Assembly (NCBI GenBank): GCA_910579705.1
Contig: CAJTUI010000004.1
Coordinates: 62,001-126,000 of the forward strand
Source of the DNA: an uncultured Christensenella sp.
GTDB lineage: Bacteria > Bacillota > Clostridia > Christensenellales > Borkfalkiaceae
DNA: 64,000 nt
Direction of reading: 5' to 3'
In this document: positions 42,162-50,976 of the stretch, one piece after another
Numbering within the stretch: position 1 is the first letter of the stretch
Layout of the letters: every line of letters begins with the position of its first letter
The notes under the pieces: generated by a model
What the model was told of the DNA's origin: nothing
Seen by the model: the letters and a program-made list of their open reading frames with translations, nothing else
Database searches by the model: none
Program-made: the position numbers and the translations under genes

Positions 42162-42169
42162 GCGCAAAT

Positions 42170-42194
42170 AAGGCGCGGTATACAGCCGCGCCTT
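42170..42194. terminator. Terminator between the small HTH gene and the alpha/beta hydrolase gene
   Basis: A perfect 9-bp stem, AAGGCGCGG and CCGCGCCTT, with a seven-base loop, is followed by a T-rich stretch on the plus strand. It serves the HTH gene and possibly the convergent hydrolase gene. Confidence 0.7.
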
Positions 42195-42210
42195 GCTTTC
42201 AGTTTTAAAC

Positions 42211-44655
42211 TTACATAGGTATATAGCTTACGGAGGCGGAAACCGTCATCATAACGAATATCATACAGCACGCTATTGCGCCGACCCATACGTTACCCGT
42301 AGTCTTATAGAACAACCTGTTGAATATGGGCAGGATAAACATCATTACGACAAGCCCGAACACCATATTTACGAAGAGCCAGACTTCGTTGTTGTTGCCC
42401 CAGTATCCGTAGTAGGGAACGCCCGTCGTGAAGTAGCAGACGTAGTTTATGAGCAGTATGAACGCAAGTCCGACGCTGTTTGCGAGCGCGCCGACGAGCA
42501 GAACCTTCCATTCGCTCCAACCCTCTCTGCCTATACTGCAATTCACTCTTATGGAATTGGAGATATAGAATATGAAGATTATGGGCATATATTCGAGCGC
42601 GGTTACAAACATTCTCGCGTTCAGCGGCGACGCCGATATGAGCATAAACCTGAAATCCTGATGGAACATCCAGTACGAGAGCTGGACGAGGAAGTAGAAC
42701 ACCCCGAACAGACCGAAACCGAGGAGGAGCGATTTCGCCACGTTGAGCGCAACGTTCTTGGGCCCGTTACCGCGGATTTTTATGTCGCCGAACTTCTCCC
42801 AGTCATAGACGGGAACTGTTCCTTTTATCTTGGCATAGGAATATTCATAGAGGTTTTCAAGCGCGGTTGTGCCGAAGAATATCGCCAGTCCTATCGCGCC
42901 GTTAATCGCCGCCCATAGCAGAATGGCGTTGACCATACGCGCGGGGAACGTGAACGTAAACACGGACGCGAGGTTGCTTGTGGGGAATATCTCTATCGAA
43001 AGATTTGCAAGCGGGATATAGTCCAGACAGGCGATTATCGCCGTAAGCAGAATGCACGACCAGAAAATCACCTTGTGCGCGACGCTCTTTCTCGCCGCCG
43101 CGGGCGAGGCCACGGGCTTTGCGTTGACGATTGTCGTCATTGCGGGCTCGGCCGTGGAAACGCCCGCCCCGCCGACGTCATTTCCGTCAACAGCCGTATC
43201 GGAACCGTTTGCGCCGCTCTTCTCTTCCGCTCTCTTCCCTCCGTTTTTGAGGGTTGCGAAGAACGGTATGTGCATAAGCACGGCGCAGAGCGCGATTATG
43301 AACGTGAACGCCGCCGCCAGCGCAATGCCGTTGAAGAATTCTTTACCGAACCAAATCTGATTGTGTCCGTCCAGGTCGGAGCCGATTGCAAGCGCCTCGT
43401 CGAAGAAATCGATAGTGTTTGCGATACTCAGCTTGTCGTACATTTCGAAACAGTGGTTAATGTTTTCGCGGTGGATAATCCTGTAAGTGCCCTTGGACAT
43501 ATCGCCGTAACCGTAGTCGTAAGCGATGCTTTCGTGCCGGCCGGGGTTGCCGGCCACTTCGTTTATGAAACGCAGGCCGATTACTTCCAACGCGGTGGTA
43601 TCCGTCTGGTAACGGAACGCGCCCTCGTCGTAATACGCGTAGGACATAGCCGCGTTGCAGTTGAGATTTTTATACTTGTTTGCGGAAGACGTTTTGATAT
43701 AGCCCGAAATATATACGGCCTTTATCACGCTCTCTTCATAGCTTGAACCCGACATATCCGCGGCCAGCGTGCAGACGTTGCCGCCGCCCTGAGAGTGGCC
43801 GACCGCGCCGAAACGGTTCTTGTCGCAGAACTTGAAATCATCCGAGTTATTGTATACGTACTGGACGAGGAACTCGATACCGTGCGCGCCCGCGGACGAA
43901 TTTTCGTTCGTTCCGCCCTGACCGCCGGGGTCGGAGCAGAACACCACCGCGCCCCTTCTCGACAGCTCTATACAGTACTGCGCCATCGTCGCCTTTGTGC
44001 GCGTGAAACCGGGGAGCACGAACACCACGGGTGCGGGAGCCTCTTCCGTAGCCGACTTGGGCACGTACATTGTTACGGAATACGAAGTGTCGTTTTCCAT
44101 AACGTATTCTTTACCGTTTATTTTTCCCTCGTTGTACTGCAAAGTCATTTCGCGGGTCAGCGTGAAATCCGACACCTTAACCGAGAACCCCGAAGTTTCG
44201 AAACACATAGCGGAGAAACCCGATACGAGTATCATACCCAGCGCAACGCAGGAGGTTATGAAACATTTCGTCCTGTAAAACGGGGTCTTGCGCGCGGGCT
44301 TGGGCTCCGCGGGCTCCACCGTCGCTTCTATGTTTCTCCGCTCGATAATTTCGTCCTCGGTGTTGCGGAAGTACGCAATGCCGTTAAGTACGAACGCGGG
44401 CGGACATACTATGCCTAGTATCCAGCACACGAGAAACTTAGTCCTCTCCCTCTTTTCGAGCGTGACGCTCTTCATCGTCTGTCTTACGGAGGTTATCACA
44501 AACCCGTCGTAAAGACATATGAGCGCCGAGATAAGAAACAGCCAATACCAGTTATTCGACAGCGCGAAGAAACACGCCGCAACAACAAACCACAGCGCGG
44601 TGAACACGTATAAGCATACGGACGCCGCTTTCATAAGTTTACCTTTCAGATACAT
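42211..44655 (-). CDS. Polytopic membrane protein with an inserted alpha/beta hydrolase domain
   Basis: An 814-residue protein. About four hydrophobic segments come first (residues 10-65, 80-105 and 130-155). An alpha/beta hydrolase domain follows (about 190-440) with VVFVLPGFTRTKA (oxyanion region), the nucleophile elbow GHSQGGGN and a late His in HRENINHCFEMYD. Five to eight more helices (about 460-810) end the protein, with a Ser/Ala/Gly-rich cytoplasmic loop around 490-540. The hydrolase domain is probably extracytoplasmic. No characterised family with this whole layout is recalled. The ATG at 44655 has GGAGGGGG upstream. It follows the triple-repeat lipoprotein gene by 13 bases. Confidence 0.8.
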   Translation of the reverse strand: MYLKGKLMKAASVCLYVFTALWFVVAACFFALSNNWYWLFLISALICLYDGFVITSVRQTMKSVTLEKRERTKFLVCWILGIVCPPAFVLNGIAYFRNTEDEIIERRNIEATVEPAEPKPARKTPFYRTKCFITSCVALGMILVSGFSAMCFETSGFSVKVSDFTLTREMTLQYNEGKINGKEYVMENDTSYSVTMYVPKSATEEAPAPVVFVLPGFTRTKATMAQYCIELSRRGAVVFCSDPGGQGGTNENSSAGAHGIEFLVQYVYNNSDDFKFCDKNRFGAVGHSQGGGNVCTLAADMSGSSYEESVIKAVYISGYIKTSSANKYKNLNCNAAMSYAYYDEGAFRYQTDTTALEVIGLRFINEVAGNPGRHESIAYDYGYGDMSKGTYRIIHRENINHCFEMYDKLSIANTIDFFDEALAIGSDLDGHNQIWFGKEFFNGIALAAAFTFIIALCAVLMHIPFFATLKNGGKRAEEKSGANGSDTAVDGNDVGGAGVSTAEPAMTTIVNAKPVASPAAARKSVAHKVIFWSCILLTAIIACLDYIPLANLSIEIFPTSNLASVFTFTFPARMVNAILLWAAINGAIGLAIFFGTTALENLYEYSYAKIKGTVPVYDWEKFGDIKIRGNGPKNVALNVAKSLLLGFGLFGVFYFLVQLSYWMFHQDFRFMLISASPLNARMFVTALEYMPIIFIFYISNSIRVNCSIGREGWSEWKVLLVGALANSVGLAFILLINYVCYFTTGVPYYGYWGNNNEVWLFVNMVFGLVVMMFILPIFNRLFYKTTGNVWVGAIACCMIFVMMTVSASVSYIPM

Positions 44656-44668
44656 CTTTCCCCCTCCT

Positions 44669-46315
44669 TTACGCAACTACAAGCGAGCTTCTCGCCGCGT
44701 CGTCTTTCAGCCATTCGAACACCGCGTTCGCAAGTCCGCCGTCCGAAACGAGATGTATGCGCCTGTCGGTCTTGGTCCCCATAGCAACGTCGTTCTGCAC
44801 TTCCATCTCGACGCCGCTAAGCGCGAACGCCTTCATACCGAGCATTAAATCCACGTCGCCGTCGGCCGTAACCGCGTTCTGAACGTCCGCCACTTTACCG
44901 TCGTACTGCCTGAGAACGATTTCCGTTTCTCCGAGGTTGTAGCCCTGCGCGGTAAGATAGGTTTCGAGCGCGGTCTTGAAATTTGCGATTATGCTCTCGT
45001 CAAGTCCCGAATTGTCCGTTTTCGCATACCAGCCGATGACGATTTTGCTCTCGGTTGCGGGCGTTTGGTCGGTCACGAGCGAGCCCCTCGCCCCGTCGGT
45101 TTTCAGCCACTCGAACACAAGCTTAGCGAGCTTGCTCTCCGAAACGAGGTGGATACGCCTGTCGGTCTTGGGTTTTTCGATAGCCGTGGAACCCATAGCC
45201 ACGTCGTTCTGCACTTCCATAGTTACGCCTTCAAGCTCGAACTTTTTCATACCGAGCATCAAATCCACGTCGCCGTCGGCCGTAACCGCGTTCTGAACGT
45301 CGGCCACATCGCCGTTGTAAGCGCGGATTATAACGTTGGTGTTTGCAAGGTCGATTTTTTCCGATTCGAGGTATGCGTAAAGCGCTTTCTTGTGCGTGCG
45401 CATAACCGTCGTATCCAGCCCCGAAGTGCCCGTCTTGGAATACCAGCCGACCACCAGTTCGGATTCGTACACGGGCGTGTCGGGCTCTTCGGGAGGGTCC
45501 GGCTCTTCGGGATTTTCGGTATACAGATAATCGAGCTTGGGTCCGCCCTCGCCCGAATAGGTTTCGAGTATCCAGTCGTAAACGAGATGGGTAAGCTCCT
45601 TATCGTTCATTCTCGCCGAATAGCGCGCGCCCTTTTCGAAATTCGGGTTAATCAGAATATTTCCGTTGTTTTCGAGGAAATCTTTACCGGGAACGAGCGA
45701 ACCCGCGTCCACGCTCAGATTTTTGGTATGCGACCAGCCTATCATAATATCGACGTCGCCGTCCGCCTTAATCGCCTCGCACGAAGGGCCGACGTTGCCC
45801 GAATAGCCGCGGACTATTATGTCCATATCGGCGGGGGTATAGCTCTTCGTCTTCAGATATTCGTACATATCCTCGGTGAAAGCCGCAACGATTTCCGCGT
45901 TGAGGCCCGAGGTCGAGAATTTATCATACCAGGCGACAACCAAATCGTGCTTGGGCTTTTCGCCGAACACCGCGTACAGCGTAACGCTTGCCGCGCCGTC
46001 CGCGTAGTCCTTAACGTCGTCATAGCGGATAAGCCCCTTGTTTTCGGAGAGCGGAACGTTGGACGCGCCCGCCTCCTGCCAGTTTTCCTGCGGCGTCCAG
46101 CCGTAGAACATAAGCCCTTCGGGAACGTCCGCGCCGTCGGGGATAGGCACTATCGCGTTGTTGAACGCGTTTACCGTGTAACAGCCGCGGTATTCGCCGT
46201 TGACTTCGAGAATGACCTGCAAGTCTTTCTCGAAACCCCTGACAAGCGAGCAGCCCGAAACCGCCGCCAAACACATAACTAGCACAAGCAACGCCGCTAT
46301 CAAGTGTTTTTTCAT
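44669..46315 (-). CDS. Lipoprotein with three tandem repeats of an unknown binding-like domain
   Basis: A 548-residue lipoprotein (lipobox VSGCS, about residue 22). Residues about 35-115 resemble an InlB B-repeat (FYGWTP, then YADGAASVTLYAVF). Three repeats of about 130 residues follow, each with a W/G-Y-x-K start (VVAWYDKFSTSGL, VVGWYSKTGTSGLD, VIGWYAKTDNSGLD), a central xGDVD(L/I)M(L/I)G motif and a C-terminal VFEWL-type helix. Repeats 2 and 3 are very alike, and 54 bp of DNA differ by one base, so the duplication is recent. A Pro/Glu-rich linker separates repeats 1 and 2. The fold is reminiscent of half a type-2 periplasmic binding protein, but this is a guess. Function unknown. Confidence 0.8.
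   Translation of the reverse strand: MKKHLIAALLVLVMCLAAVSGCSLVRGFEKDLQVILEVNGEYRGCYTVNAFNNAIVPIPDGADVPEGLMFYGWTPQENWQEAGASNVPLSENKGLIRYDDVKDYADGAASVTLYAVFGEKPKHDLVVAWYDKFSTSGLNAEIVAAFTEDMYEYLKTKSYTPADMDIIVRGYSGNVGPSCEAIKADGDVDIMIGWSHTKNLSVDAGSLVPGKDFLENNGNILINPNFEKGARYSARMNDKELTHLVYDWILETYSGEGGPKLDYLYTENPEEPDPPEEPDTPVYESELVVGWYSKTGTSGLDTTVMRTHKKALYAYLESEKIDLANTNVIIRAYNGDVADVQNAVTADGDVDLMLGMKKFELEGVTMEVQNDVAMGSTAIEKPKTDRRIHLVSESKLAKLVFEWLKTDGARGSLVTDQTPATESKIVIGWYAKTDNSGLDESIIANFKTALETYLTAQGYNLGETEIVLRQYDGKVADVQNAVTADGDVDLMLGMKAFALSGVEMEVQNDVAMGTKTDRRIHLVSDGGLANAVFEWLKDDAARSSLVVA
44834..44887. repeat. Direct repeat, copy 2 (in domain 3 of the triple-repeat lipoprotein)
   Basis: A 54-bp stretch matches 45248-45301 with one mismatch, 414 bp away. 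It codes for the AVTADGDVDLMLGMK region. Confidence 0.9.
45248..45301. repeat. Direct repeat, copy 1 (in domain 2 of the triple-repeat lipoprotein)
   Basis: Partner of 44834-44887. Near identity at synonymous sites implies recent duplication or gene conversion within the gene. Confidence 0.9.
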
Positions 46316-46349
46316 TTTATATCCTCCTTATTTTATATTTAAACGCCTT

Positions 46350-47549
46350 TTATAAAGACCCGAACACAGTGTCGTTTGCCTCGGCTTTAAGTATGTCCGC
46401 AACTCCCTTATCCAGCTCGCCGTAAAACGTGGAAGTCCGCGGGTCGCAACCGAGCAAAGCCGCCGCGTGCACGCACGCCGACAGGAACGCGCCCGTGTAC
46501 GACGGGTGTTTATCGTCCGTAAAATACAGGTTTATGTCGGGGCGGTCTTTCTGCGAATATTCGGTATAAACCTTGCTGAACGCCTTGCCCACGTGCGATA
46601 CGGACAGACCCAGCTCCGCGGCCGCCTTTTCGTAGGCCTTGCGTATCTCCTGCTCCATCTGCGGTATCGTCATTTTTCGGGCCGCCGCCTCCGCCGCATA
46701 TCCCCAGGTTGCGTAAAGGTATATTCTGCAATTCTTCTGGGTTGAATTAATCTTTGTTTTCAGACTTTTGGCCGCGTCGCGGAAAGCCGTGTAATTGTCC
46801 AGCGGCCGCGTGCTCTGCTCCTGCAAAACGACTATATCGTAATCGTCCGATTTTCTGAGTTTGTCGTCCACCTTTTTCCCGAACTCGTCGCCCGCGTCCG
46901 CAAACTTGGTCAGGTTCCAGGCGCCCTGCGTAACCGACTCAACGCGCACGGGCTCGCCCGCCGCCTCGGCAATCTTGCCGAACAGCGAAGGGATATCGCT
47001 GTAAAACGTGAAACTGTTGCCTATAAACAGCACTTTGATTTCCTGCCACACCGTCGCAACCCCGTCCTTGAACCGCCAGTACGCGCCCGCTTTCTCGGGC
47101 TTGGTCTCGGAATACATATAAAGCTCAACCCCCTCGGGCGCACTCAGCGCCGAATAAACGCAGACCTTGGCGTCCCTATGGAACGCGTTTTCGCCGATTG
47201 AAACCGCCGTTCGGGGAACCACTGCCGTCTTGACCCTGCAGTCGGTAAACGCGTTTTTCCCTATCGCGGTAATTCCCTCCGAAATAACCACCTCGGTAAC
47301 TCTTCCCGACTTGCCGTACCACGGCGTATCCTTGACGGACGAATAATCGTTCATCTTCCCGTTACCCTCCACGTGGAGGATAAATCCGTACTTACCGTTA
47401 TCCGAAAAGTATGCGGTTATCTTCCCGTCCGAGCCCGAAACGTCCCACCTGTACTCGTCGCCGCCTGAGCAAGCGGCGAAAAAAACCGCCGCGCACGCCG
47501 CGGTCAGAGCCGCTACGGCAAGCAAAATCGCGGATAATAATCTTCTCAT
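46350..47549 (-). CDS. SGNH-hydrolase-like (DUF4886-type) lipoprotein with BspA-type repeat
   Basis: A 399-residue lipoprotein with a long hydrophobic leader and lipobox FFAAC (about residue 27). Residues about 85-130 form a BspA-type leucine-rich repeat (VTEVVISEGITAIGKNAFTDC, then AVSIGENAF). The C-terminal domain from about 170 starts VLFIGNSFTFYSDIP, with the candidate nucleophile Ser in GNSF, and ends with DDKHPSYTGAFLSACV, which supplies the Asp-x-x-His-like pair. This matches SGNH/GDSL-like esterases of the DUF4886 type. An esterase on polysaccharide decorations is plausible but not shown. It starts a three-gene surface cluster with the triple-repeat lipoprotein and the membrane hydrolase. 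Confidence 0.8.
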   Translation of the reverse strand: MRRLLSAILLAVAALTAACAAVFFAACSGGDEYRWDVSGSDGKITAYFSDNGKYGFILHVEGNGKMNDYSSVKDTPWYGKSGRVTEVVISEGITAIGKNAFTDCRVKTAVVPRTAVSIGENAFHRDAKVCVYSALSAPEGVELYMYSETKPEKAGAYWRFKDGVATVWQEIKVLFIGNSFTFYSDIPSLFGKIAEAAGEPVRVESVTQGAWNLTKFADAGDEFGKKVDDKLRKSDDYDIVVLQEQSTRPLDNYTAFRDAAKSLKTKINSTQKNCRIYLYATWGYAAEAAARKMTIPQMEQEIRKAYEKAAAELGLSVSHVGKAFSKVYTEYSQKDRPDINLYFTDDKHPSYTGAFLSACVHAAALLGCDPRTSTFYGELDKGVADILKAEANDTVFGSL

Positions 47550-47591
47550 CGTTTCTCCTCCTCCGCAACAAACGGATAAAGGTTTTTATAT

Positions 47592-47615
47592 GCAGGCAGC
47601 CGTCAGGCTGCCTGC
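47592..47615. terminator. Hairpin between malic enzyme and the SGNH lipoprotein gene
   Basis: A perfect 10-bp stem, GCAGGCAGCC and GGCTGCCTGC, with a four-base loop. The T-rich run CCTTTTGTTGTG is on the plus-strand side, whereas both flanking genes are on the minus strand, so it may act as a processing site or a block to antisense transcription instead of a normal terminator. Confidence 0.55.
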
Positions 47616-47645
47616 CCTTTTGTTGTGTAATAACAAAAAATTTCT

Positions 47646-48821
47646 TTACTTTATTTTAGCCACGCCCGTCTGAACGGCGGCCTCCGCCACGGCTTTTGCC
47701 ACGGCGCGGTGCGCGTTCTTGTCGTATGCGTACGGCAGAATGTAGTCGGCGGAAAGCTCGTTTTCGCCCACGCAGGAGGCGATGCCCCTTGCCGCCGCCA
47801 TCATCATTTCGGTGTTTACCGTGCTCGCCCTTACGTCCAGCGCGCCGCGGAACAGTCCGGGGAACACAAGCACGTTGTTTATCTGGTTGGGGTGCTCGGA
47901 AGAGCCCGTTCCGACAATGAACGCGCCCGCCGCCTTCGCGTCCTCGGGCTCGATTTCGGGGACGGGGTTCGCGCAGGTGAAAAGTATGGACTTTGCCGCC
48001 ATAGACGCGACCATTTCCTTGGAAACGCAGTGCGGCCCCGACACGCCGACAAACACGTCCGCGCCCTTCATAACGTCCGCAAGCTTGCCCTTTATATGCC
48101 CCTTATTAGTTATCTTCGCAATTTCTTTCTGCGCGGGGTTAAGCCATTCCTCGCCCTCGCAGACAACGCCCTTCAAATCGCAGATTACAAGGTTGGTGAC
48201 CCCGAAACTTATGAGGAATCTGGAAATCGCGATTCCCGCCGCGCCCGCGCCGTTGACAACGACTTTAACGTCCTCTATCTTCTTGCCCGCAAGCTTTAAG
48301 GCGTTTAAAAGCGCCGCCGCGGTGACGATTGCCGTGCCGTGCTGGTCGTCGTGAAACACGGGAATATCCAGTTCCTCTTTAAGCCTTGTTTCTATCTCGA
48401 AACACCTGGGCGCGGAAATATCTTCGAGGTTGATGCCCCCGAACGACCCCGCCATAATTTTAATGGTCTTTATAATGTCCTCGGTATCCTTCGTATTAAG
48501 ACAAATGGGATAGGCGTCCACGCCGCCGAAAGCCTTGAAAAGCGCGCACTTGCCCTCCATAACGGGCATACCCGCCTCCGGCCCGATATCGCCCAGCCCC
48601 AGAACGGCCGTTCCGTCCGTAATTACGGGCACGGTGTTCCAGCGCCTCGTCAGCTCGAAACTCTTTTCAACGTCGTTATGAATGGCCATACACGGCTCGG
48701 CAACGCCGGGCGTATACGCTATCGACAGCGCCTCGCGCGAGTCAACGGGCACGCGCACGACCGTCTCTATTTTACCTTTCCACTGCTTATGCTTGATAAG
48801 CGACTGCTCTCTGTAATTCAT
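47646..48821 (-). CDS. NAD(P)-dependent malic enzyme
   Basis: A 391-residue prokaryotic malic enzyme that decarboxylates malate to pyruvate. Motifs: SIAYTPGVAEPC, VITDGTAVLGLGDIGPEAGMPVMEGK (substrate and metal region), FHDDQHGTAIVTAAALLNALKL and the Rossmann loop VVNGAGAAGIAISRFL. There is no phosphotransacetylase fusion. The ATG at 48821 follows GGGAGG; an upstream in-frame start lacks a ribosome site. It diverges from a LysR gene through a fully overlapping palindromic promoter, so the LysR protein is its likely regulator. Confidence 0.95.
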   Translation of the reverse strand: MNYREQSLIKHKQWKGKIETVVRVPVDSREALSIAYTPGVAEPCMAIHNDVEKSFELTRRWNTVPVITDGTAVLGLGDIGPEAGMPVMEGKCALFKAFGGVDAYPICLNTKDTEDIIKTIKIMAGSFGGINLEDISAPRCFEIETRLKEELDIPVFHDDQHGTAIVTAAALLNALKLAGKKIEDVKVVVNGAGAAGIAISRFLISFGVTNLVICDLKGVVCEGEEWLNPAQKEIAKITNKGHIKGKLADVMKGADVFVGVSGPHCVSKEMVASMAAKSILFTCANPVPEIEPEDAKAAGAFIVGTGSSEHPNQINNVLVFPGLFRGALDVRASTVNTEMMMAAARGIASCVGENELSADYILPYAYDKNAHRAVAKAVAEAAVQTGVAKIK

Positions 48822-48880
48822 ATTCTTTGCCTCCCTGATTGTTGTTTTTTGACAAATTTTTAAAAATTTTATCATTTTTG

Positions 48881-48914
48881 TTTACATTATACAATGTATG
48901 TAGTATAATGTAAA
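48881..48914. promoter_or_regulatory. Superimposed divergent promoters on a 12-10-12 palindrome
   Basis: TTTACATTATAC (48881-48892) and GTATAATGTAAA (48903-48914) are perfect complements. On the plus strand TTTACA-17-TATAAT points to the LysR gene; on the minus strand the same bases give TTTACA-17-TATAAT pointing to malic enzyme. Only one polymerase can occupy the site at a time. The palindrome may also be the LysR binding site. Confidence 0.8.
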
Positions 48915-48969
48915 ATGATAATAAAACATATTAATCATAACAATAACGCATACTTAATCGGAGCGGGCT

Positions 48970-49857
48970 ATGAACTACGAGTATTACAAGATATTTTATT
49001 GCGTCGGCAAGCACAAAAACATAACGCGCGCGGCGGCTGAACTTTATTCCAGCCAGCCCGCCGTTACGCGCGCCGTGCAGAACCTTGAAACCGAGCTGGG
49101 TTGCCGACTTTTTATAAGGACGAAAAAGGGCGTGGAGTTCACGCACGAGGGGCAGACGCTTTTTAATTACGTAAGCGTCGCCTGCGAGCAGTTCATAAAG
49201 GCCGAGGACGAGTTGAGCCGCGCGGTAAGCTTAAACGGCGGCACGGTGTATATAGGCGCGACGGTAACCGCGCTGCACTGTTTTCTTTTCGACTTTATGG
49301 ACAAGTTCAATAAAAAGTATCCCGAAGTGAAGTTCAAGATACGCACCAACTCTTCGGACAACACAATCGAATACCTAAAAAACGGCAGTGTGGATCTGGC
49401 GTTCGTAACCACGCCGTGCAACGCGCCGAAGCCTTTGAACGTTCTCAAAATCAAGCAGTTCAGGGACGTTGTAATCGCGGGAAACAAATACTCGTTTTTG
49501 AAGGATAAGGTTATCGGGTTCGAAGACCTTAAAAAATATCCGTTTATAAGCCTTGCGCACGGTATGCAGCTCAGGCAGTTCGTAGACGACGTGTTTTCAC
49601 GGCACGGCCTGACCGTTTCGCCCGATATAGAGCTCGACGGCGCGGACCTGCTCGTACCGATGGTGACGCACAACAGGGGCCTTGCGATTGTGCCCGAGGG
49701 AATAACGAAAGACGCGGCCGAGCGCGGAGATATTTTTCAGGTGAATTTCAAGGACGAACTTCCCGTAAGGCACGTCTGCCTGATTTCCGACACCCAGCAC
49801 ACCCAGTCCACCGCCTCGCGCGAGCTGTACAGAATGATTTTAAACGAAATGAAATAA
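48970..49857 (+). CDS. LysR family transcriptional regulator
   Basis: A 295-residue LysR protein. The N-terminal HTH is KIFYCVGKHKNITRAAAELYSSQPAVTRAVQNLETELGCRLFIRTKKGVEFT, and the C-terminal effector domain begins near residue 90 (GTVYIGATVTALHCFLFDF). It is divergent from malic enzyme, so it probably controls that gene in response to malate or a related metabolite. The intergenic palindrome is a likely binding site. A GC-rich dyad at 49864 ends the unit. Confidence 0.92.
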   Translation: MNYEYYKIFYCVGKHKNITRAAAELYSSQPAVTRAVQNLETELGCRLFIRTKKGVEFTHEGQTLFNYVSVACEQFIKAEDELSRAVSLNGGTVYIGATVTALHCFLFDFMDKFNKKYPEVKFKIRTNSSDNTIEYLKNGSVDLAFVTTPCNAPKPLNVLKIKQFRDVVIAGNKYSFLKDKVIGFEDLKKYPFISLAHGMQLRQFVDDVFSRHGLTVSPDIELDGADLLVPMVTHNRGLAIVPEGITKDAAERGDIFQVNFKDELPVRHVCLISDTQHTQSTASRELYRMILNEMK

Positions 49858-49863
49858 AAAAGC

Positions 49864-49888
49864 CGCCGCCCGCAAAATGCGGGCGGCG
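49864..49888. terminator. Convergent terminator between the LysR gene and galM
   Basis: A 10-bp GC-rich stem (CGCCGCCCGC and its complement) with an AAAAT loop lies just after the LysR stop. On the minus strand it is followed by GGCTTTTTTAT, a good U tract for galM; on the plus strand the run is ATGTTTATTG. Confidence 0.75.
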
Positions 49889-49920
49889 ATGTTTATTGTA
49901 AATGTGTTTCAGCCCCGTCA

Positions 49921-50919
49921 TTACTTTGCCGAGCGCGAAAAATCAAACCTTATGTAATGCGTTCCCCTCTCTCCCTTTTTGAGTACAGGCTTTTCAAACC
50001 CGCCCATATTGACGGCGTTGGGGCAATACTGCGGTTCAAGACAGAACCCCGCCCACTGTCCGTAACGCCGAGTTTTTCCCGCGCAACCGTCCAGCATACC
50101 GCCCGAATAGAACTGAATACAGGGCATATCGGTATACACGTCGAGCTTTATTCCCGTAACGCCGCTCTCCGCGCTGGCCGCAAGCACGCCGCTTAAAACG
50201 TAGTTATGGTCGTAGCCTGCCGTGGCTTTCAGCTCCTCTGCGGAAAACCTAGCGCCTATCGCGGCAGGCGAAGTGAAGTCGAACGCCGTGCCTTTTACGG
50301 CCGCCTTTTCGCCCGTAGGAATAAGCCCCGCGTCCACGGGCGTATAGAAATCGGCATTAATTTGCAAAACATTGCCGCGGCAGTCGCCCGAGTTTTCGCC
50401 GTCGAGATTGAAATACGCGTGGTTTGTCGGGCACCACAGCGTCGTCTTGTCGCTTTGCGCCGCAAACTCTATGTTTAAAGTATTATTTTCTATATAAAAC
50501 TTAACCGCAAATCTGAGATTACCGGGATAAAACTCCTCGCCGTCCGCGCTTTCGCACTCCATAGTAATGCTGTTTTCGGAGTACTCCGTAACCGTGAAAT
50601 GCTTTTTATCGAACCCGAGGTTACCGCCGTGCAGGTGGTTTTTCCCGTCGTTGGCGTTGAGGAAATAGGGCTTGTTGTCAAGCACGAACTTAGCTCCGCC
50701 GATCCTGTTGGCGACGCGCCCTATTGTCGCGCCCGCGTAACTGGCGCTGTCGATATAGTCCGCAACGCCGTTAAACCCGAGCGCCACGTCCACGCCGCGC
50801 ACGCGCAACGCGTTAATCCTTGCGCCCGCCTCGCATATGTCCGCTTCGAGAAAACCCTTCTTTATCGTATAAATCCAGACTTCCCTGCCGTTGAATTTGT
50901 CGTAATACTTCTTTTCCAT
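49921..50919 (-). CDS. galM: Aldose 1-epimerase (mutarotase)
   Basis: A 332-residue beta-sandwich enzyme that interconverts anomers of galactose, glucose and other aldoses. Motifs: catalytic His in NHLHGGNLGFDKK and PTNHAYFNLDG, and the general-base Glu in FCLEPQYCPNAVN near the C-terminus. It lacks a signal peptide. It may be in one unit with the iron alcohol dehydrogenase 57 bases upstream. It supports sugar entry into glycolysis from both polysaccharide loci. Confidence 0.93.
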   Translation of the reverse strand: MEKKYYDKFNGREVWIYTIKKGFLEADICEAGARINALRVRGVDVALGFNGVADYIDSASYAGATIGRVANRIGGAKFVLDNKPYFLNANDGKNHLHGGNLGFDKKHFTVTEYSENSITMECESADGEEFYPGNLRFAVKFYIENNTLNIEFAAQSDKTTLWCPTNHAYFNLDGENSGDCRGNVLQINADFYTPVDAGLIPTGEKAAVKGTAFDFTSPAAIGARFSAEELKATAGYDHNYVLSGVLAASAESGVTGIKLDVYTDMPCIQFYSGGMLDGCAGKTRRYGQWAGFCLEPQYCPNAVNMGGFEKPVLKKGERGTHYIRFDFSRSAK

Positions 50920-50976
50920 AATACCTTTTATCCTCGCGTGTCCCGTTTATTTCAGTGCAGGTATGTAACAGCCCTA

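Noticed and set aside
41642..42169. Complete prophage or integrative element around the small HTH genes
   Set aside because: No integrase, structural or replication genes adjoin them; flanking genes are ordinary metabolic genes.
45065..46282. Long plus-strand open frame opposite the triple-repeat lipoprotein
   Set aside because: Shadow frame; no start signal and no recognisable domain, while the minus frame has a lipobox and repeats.
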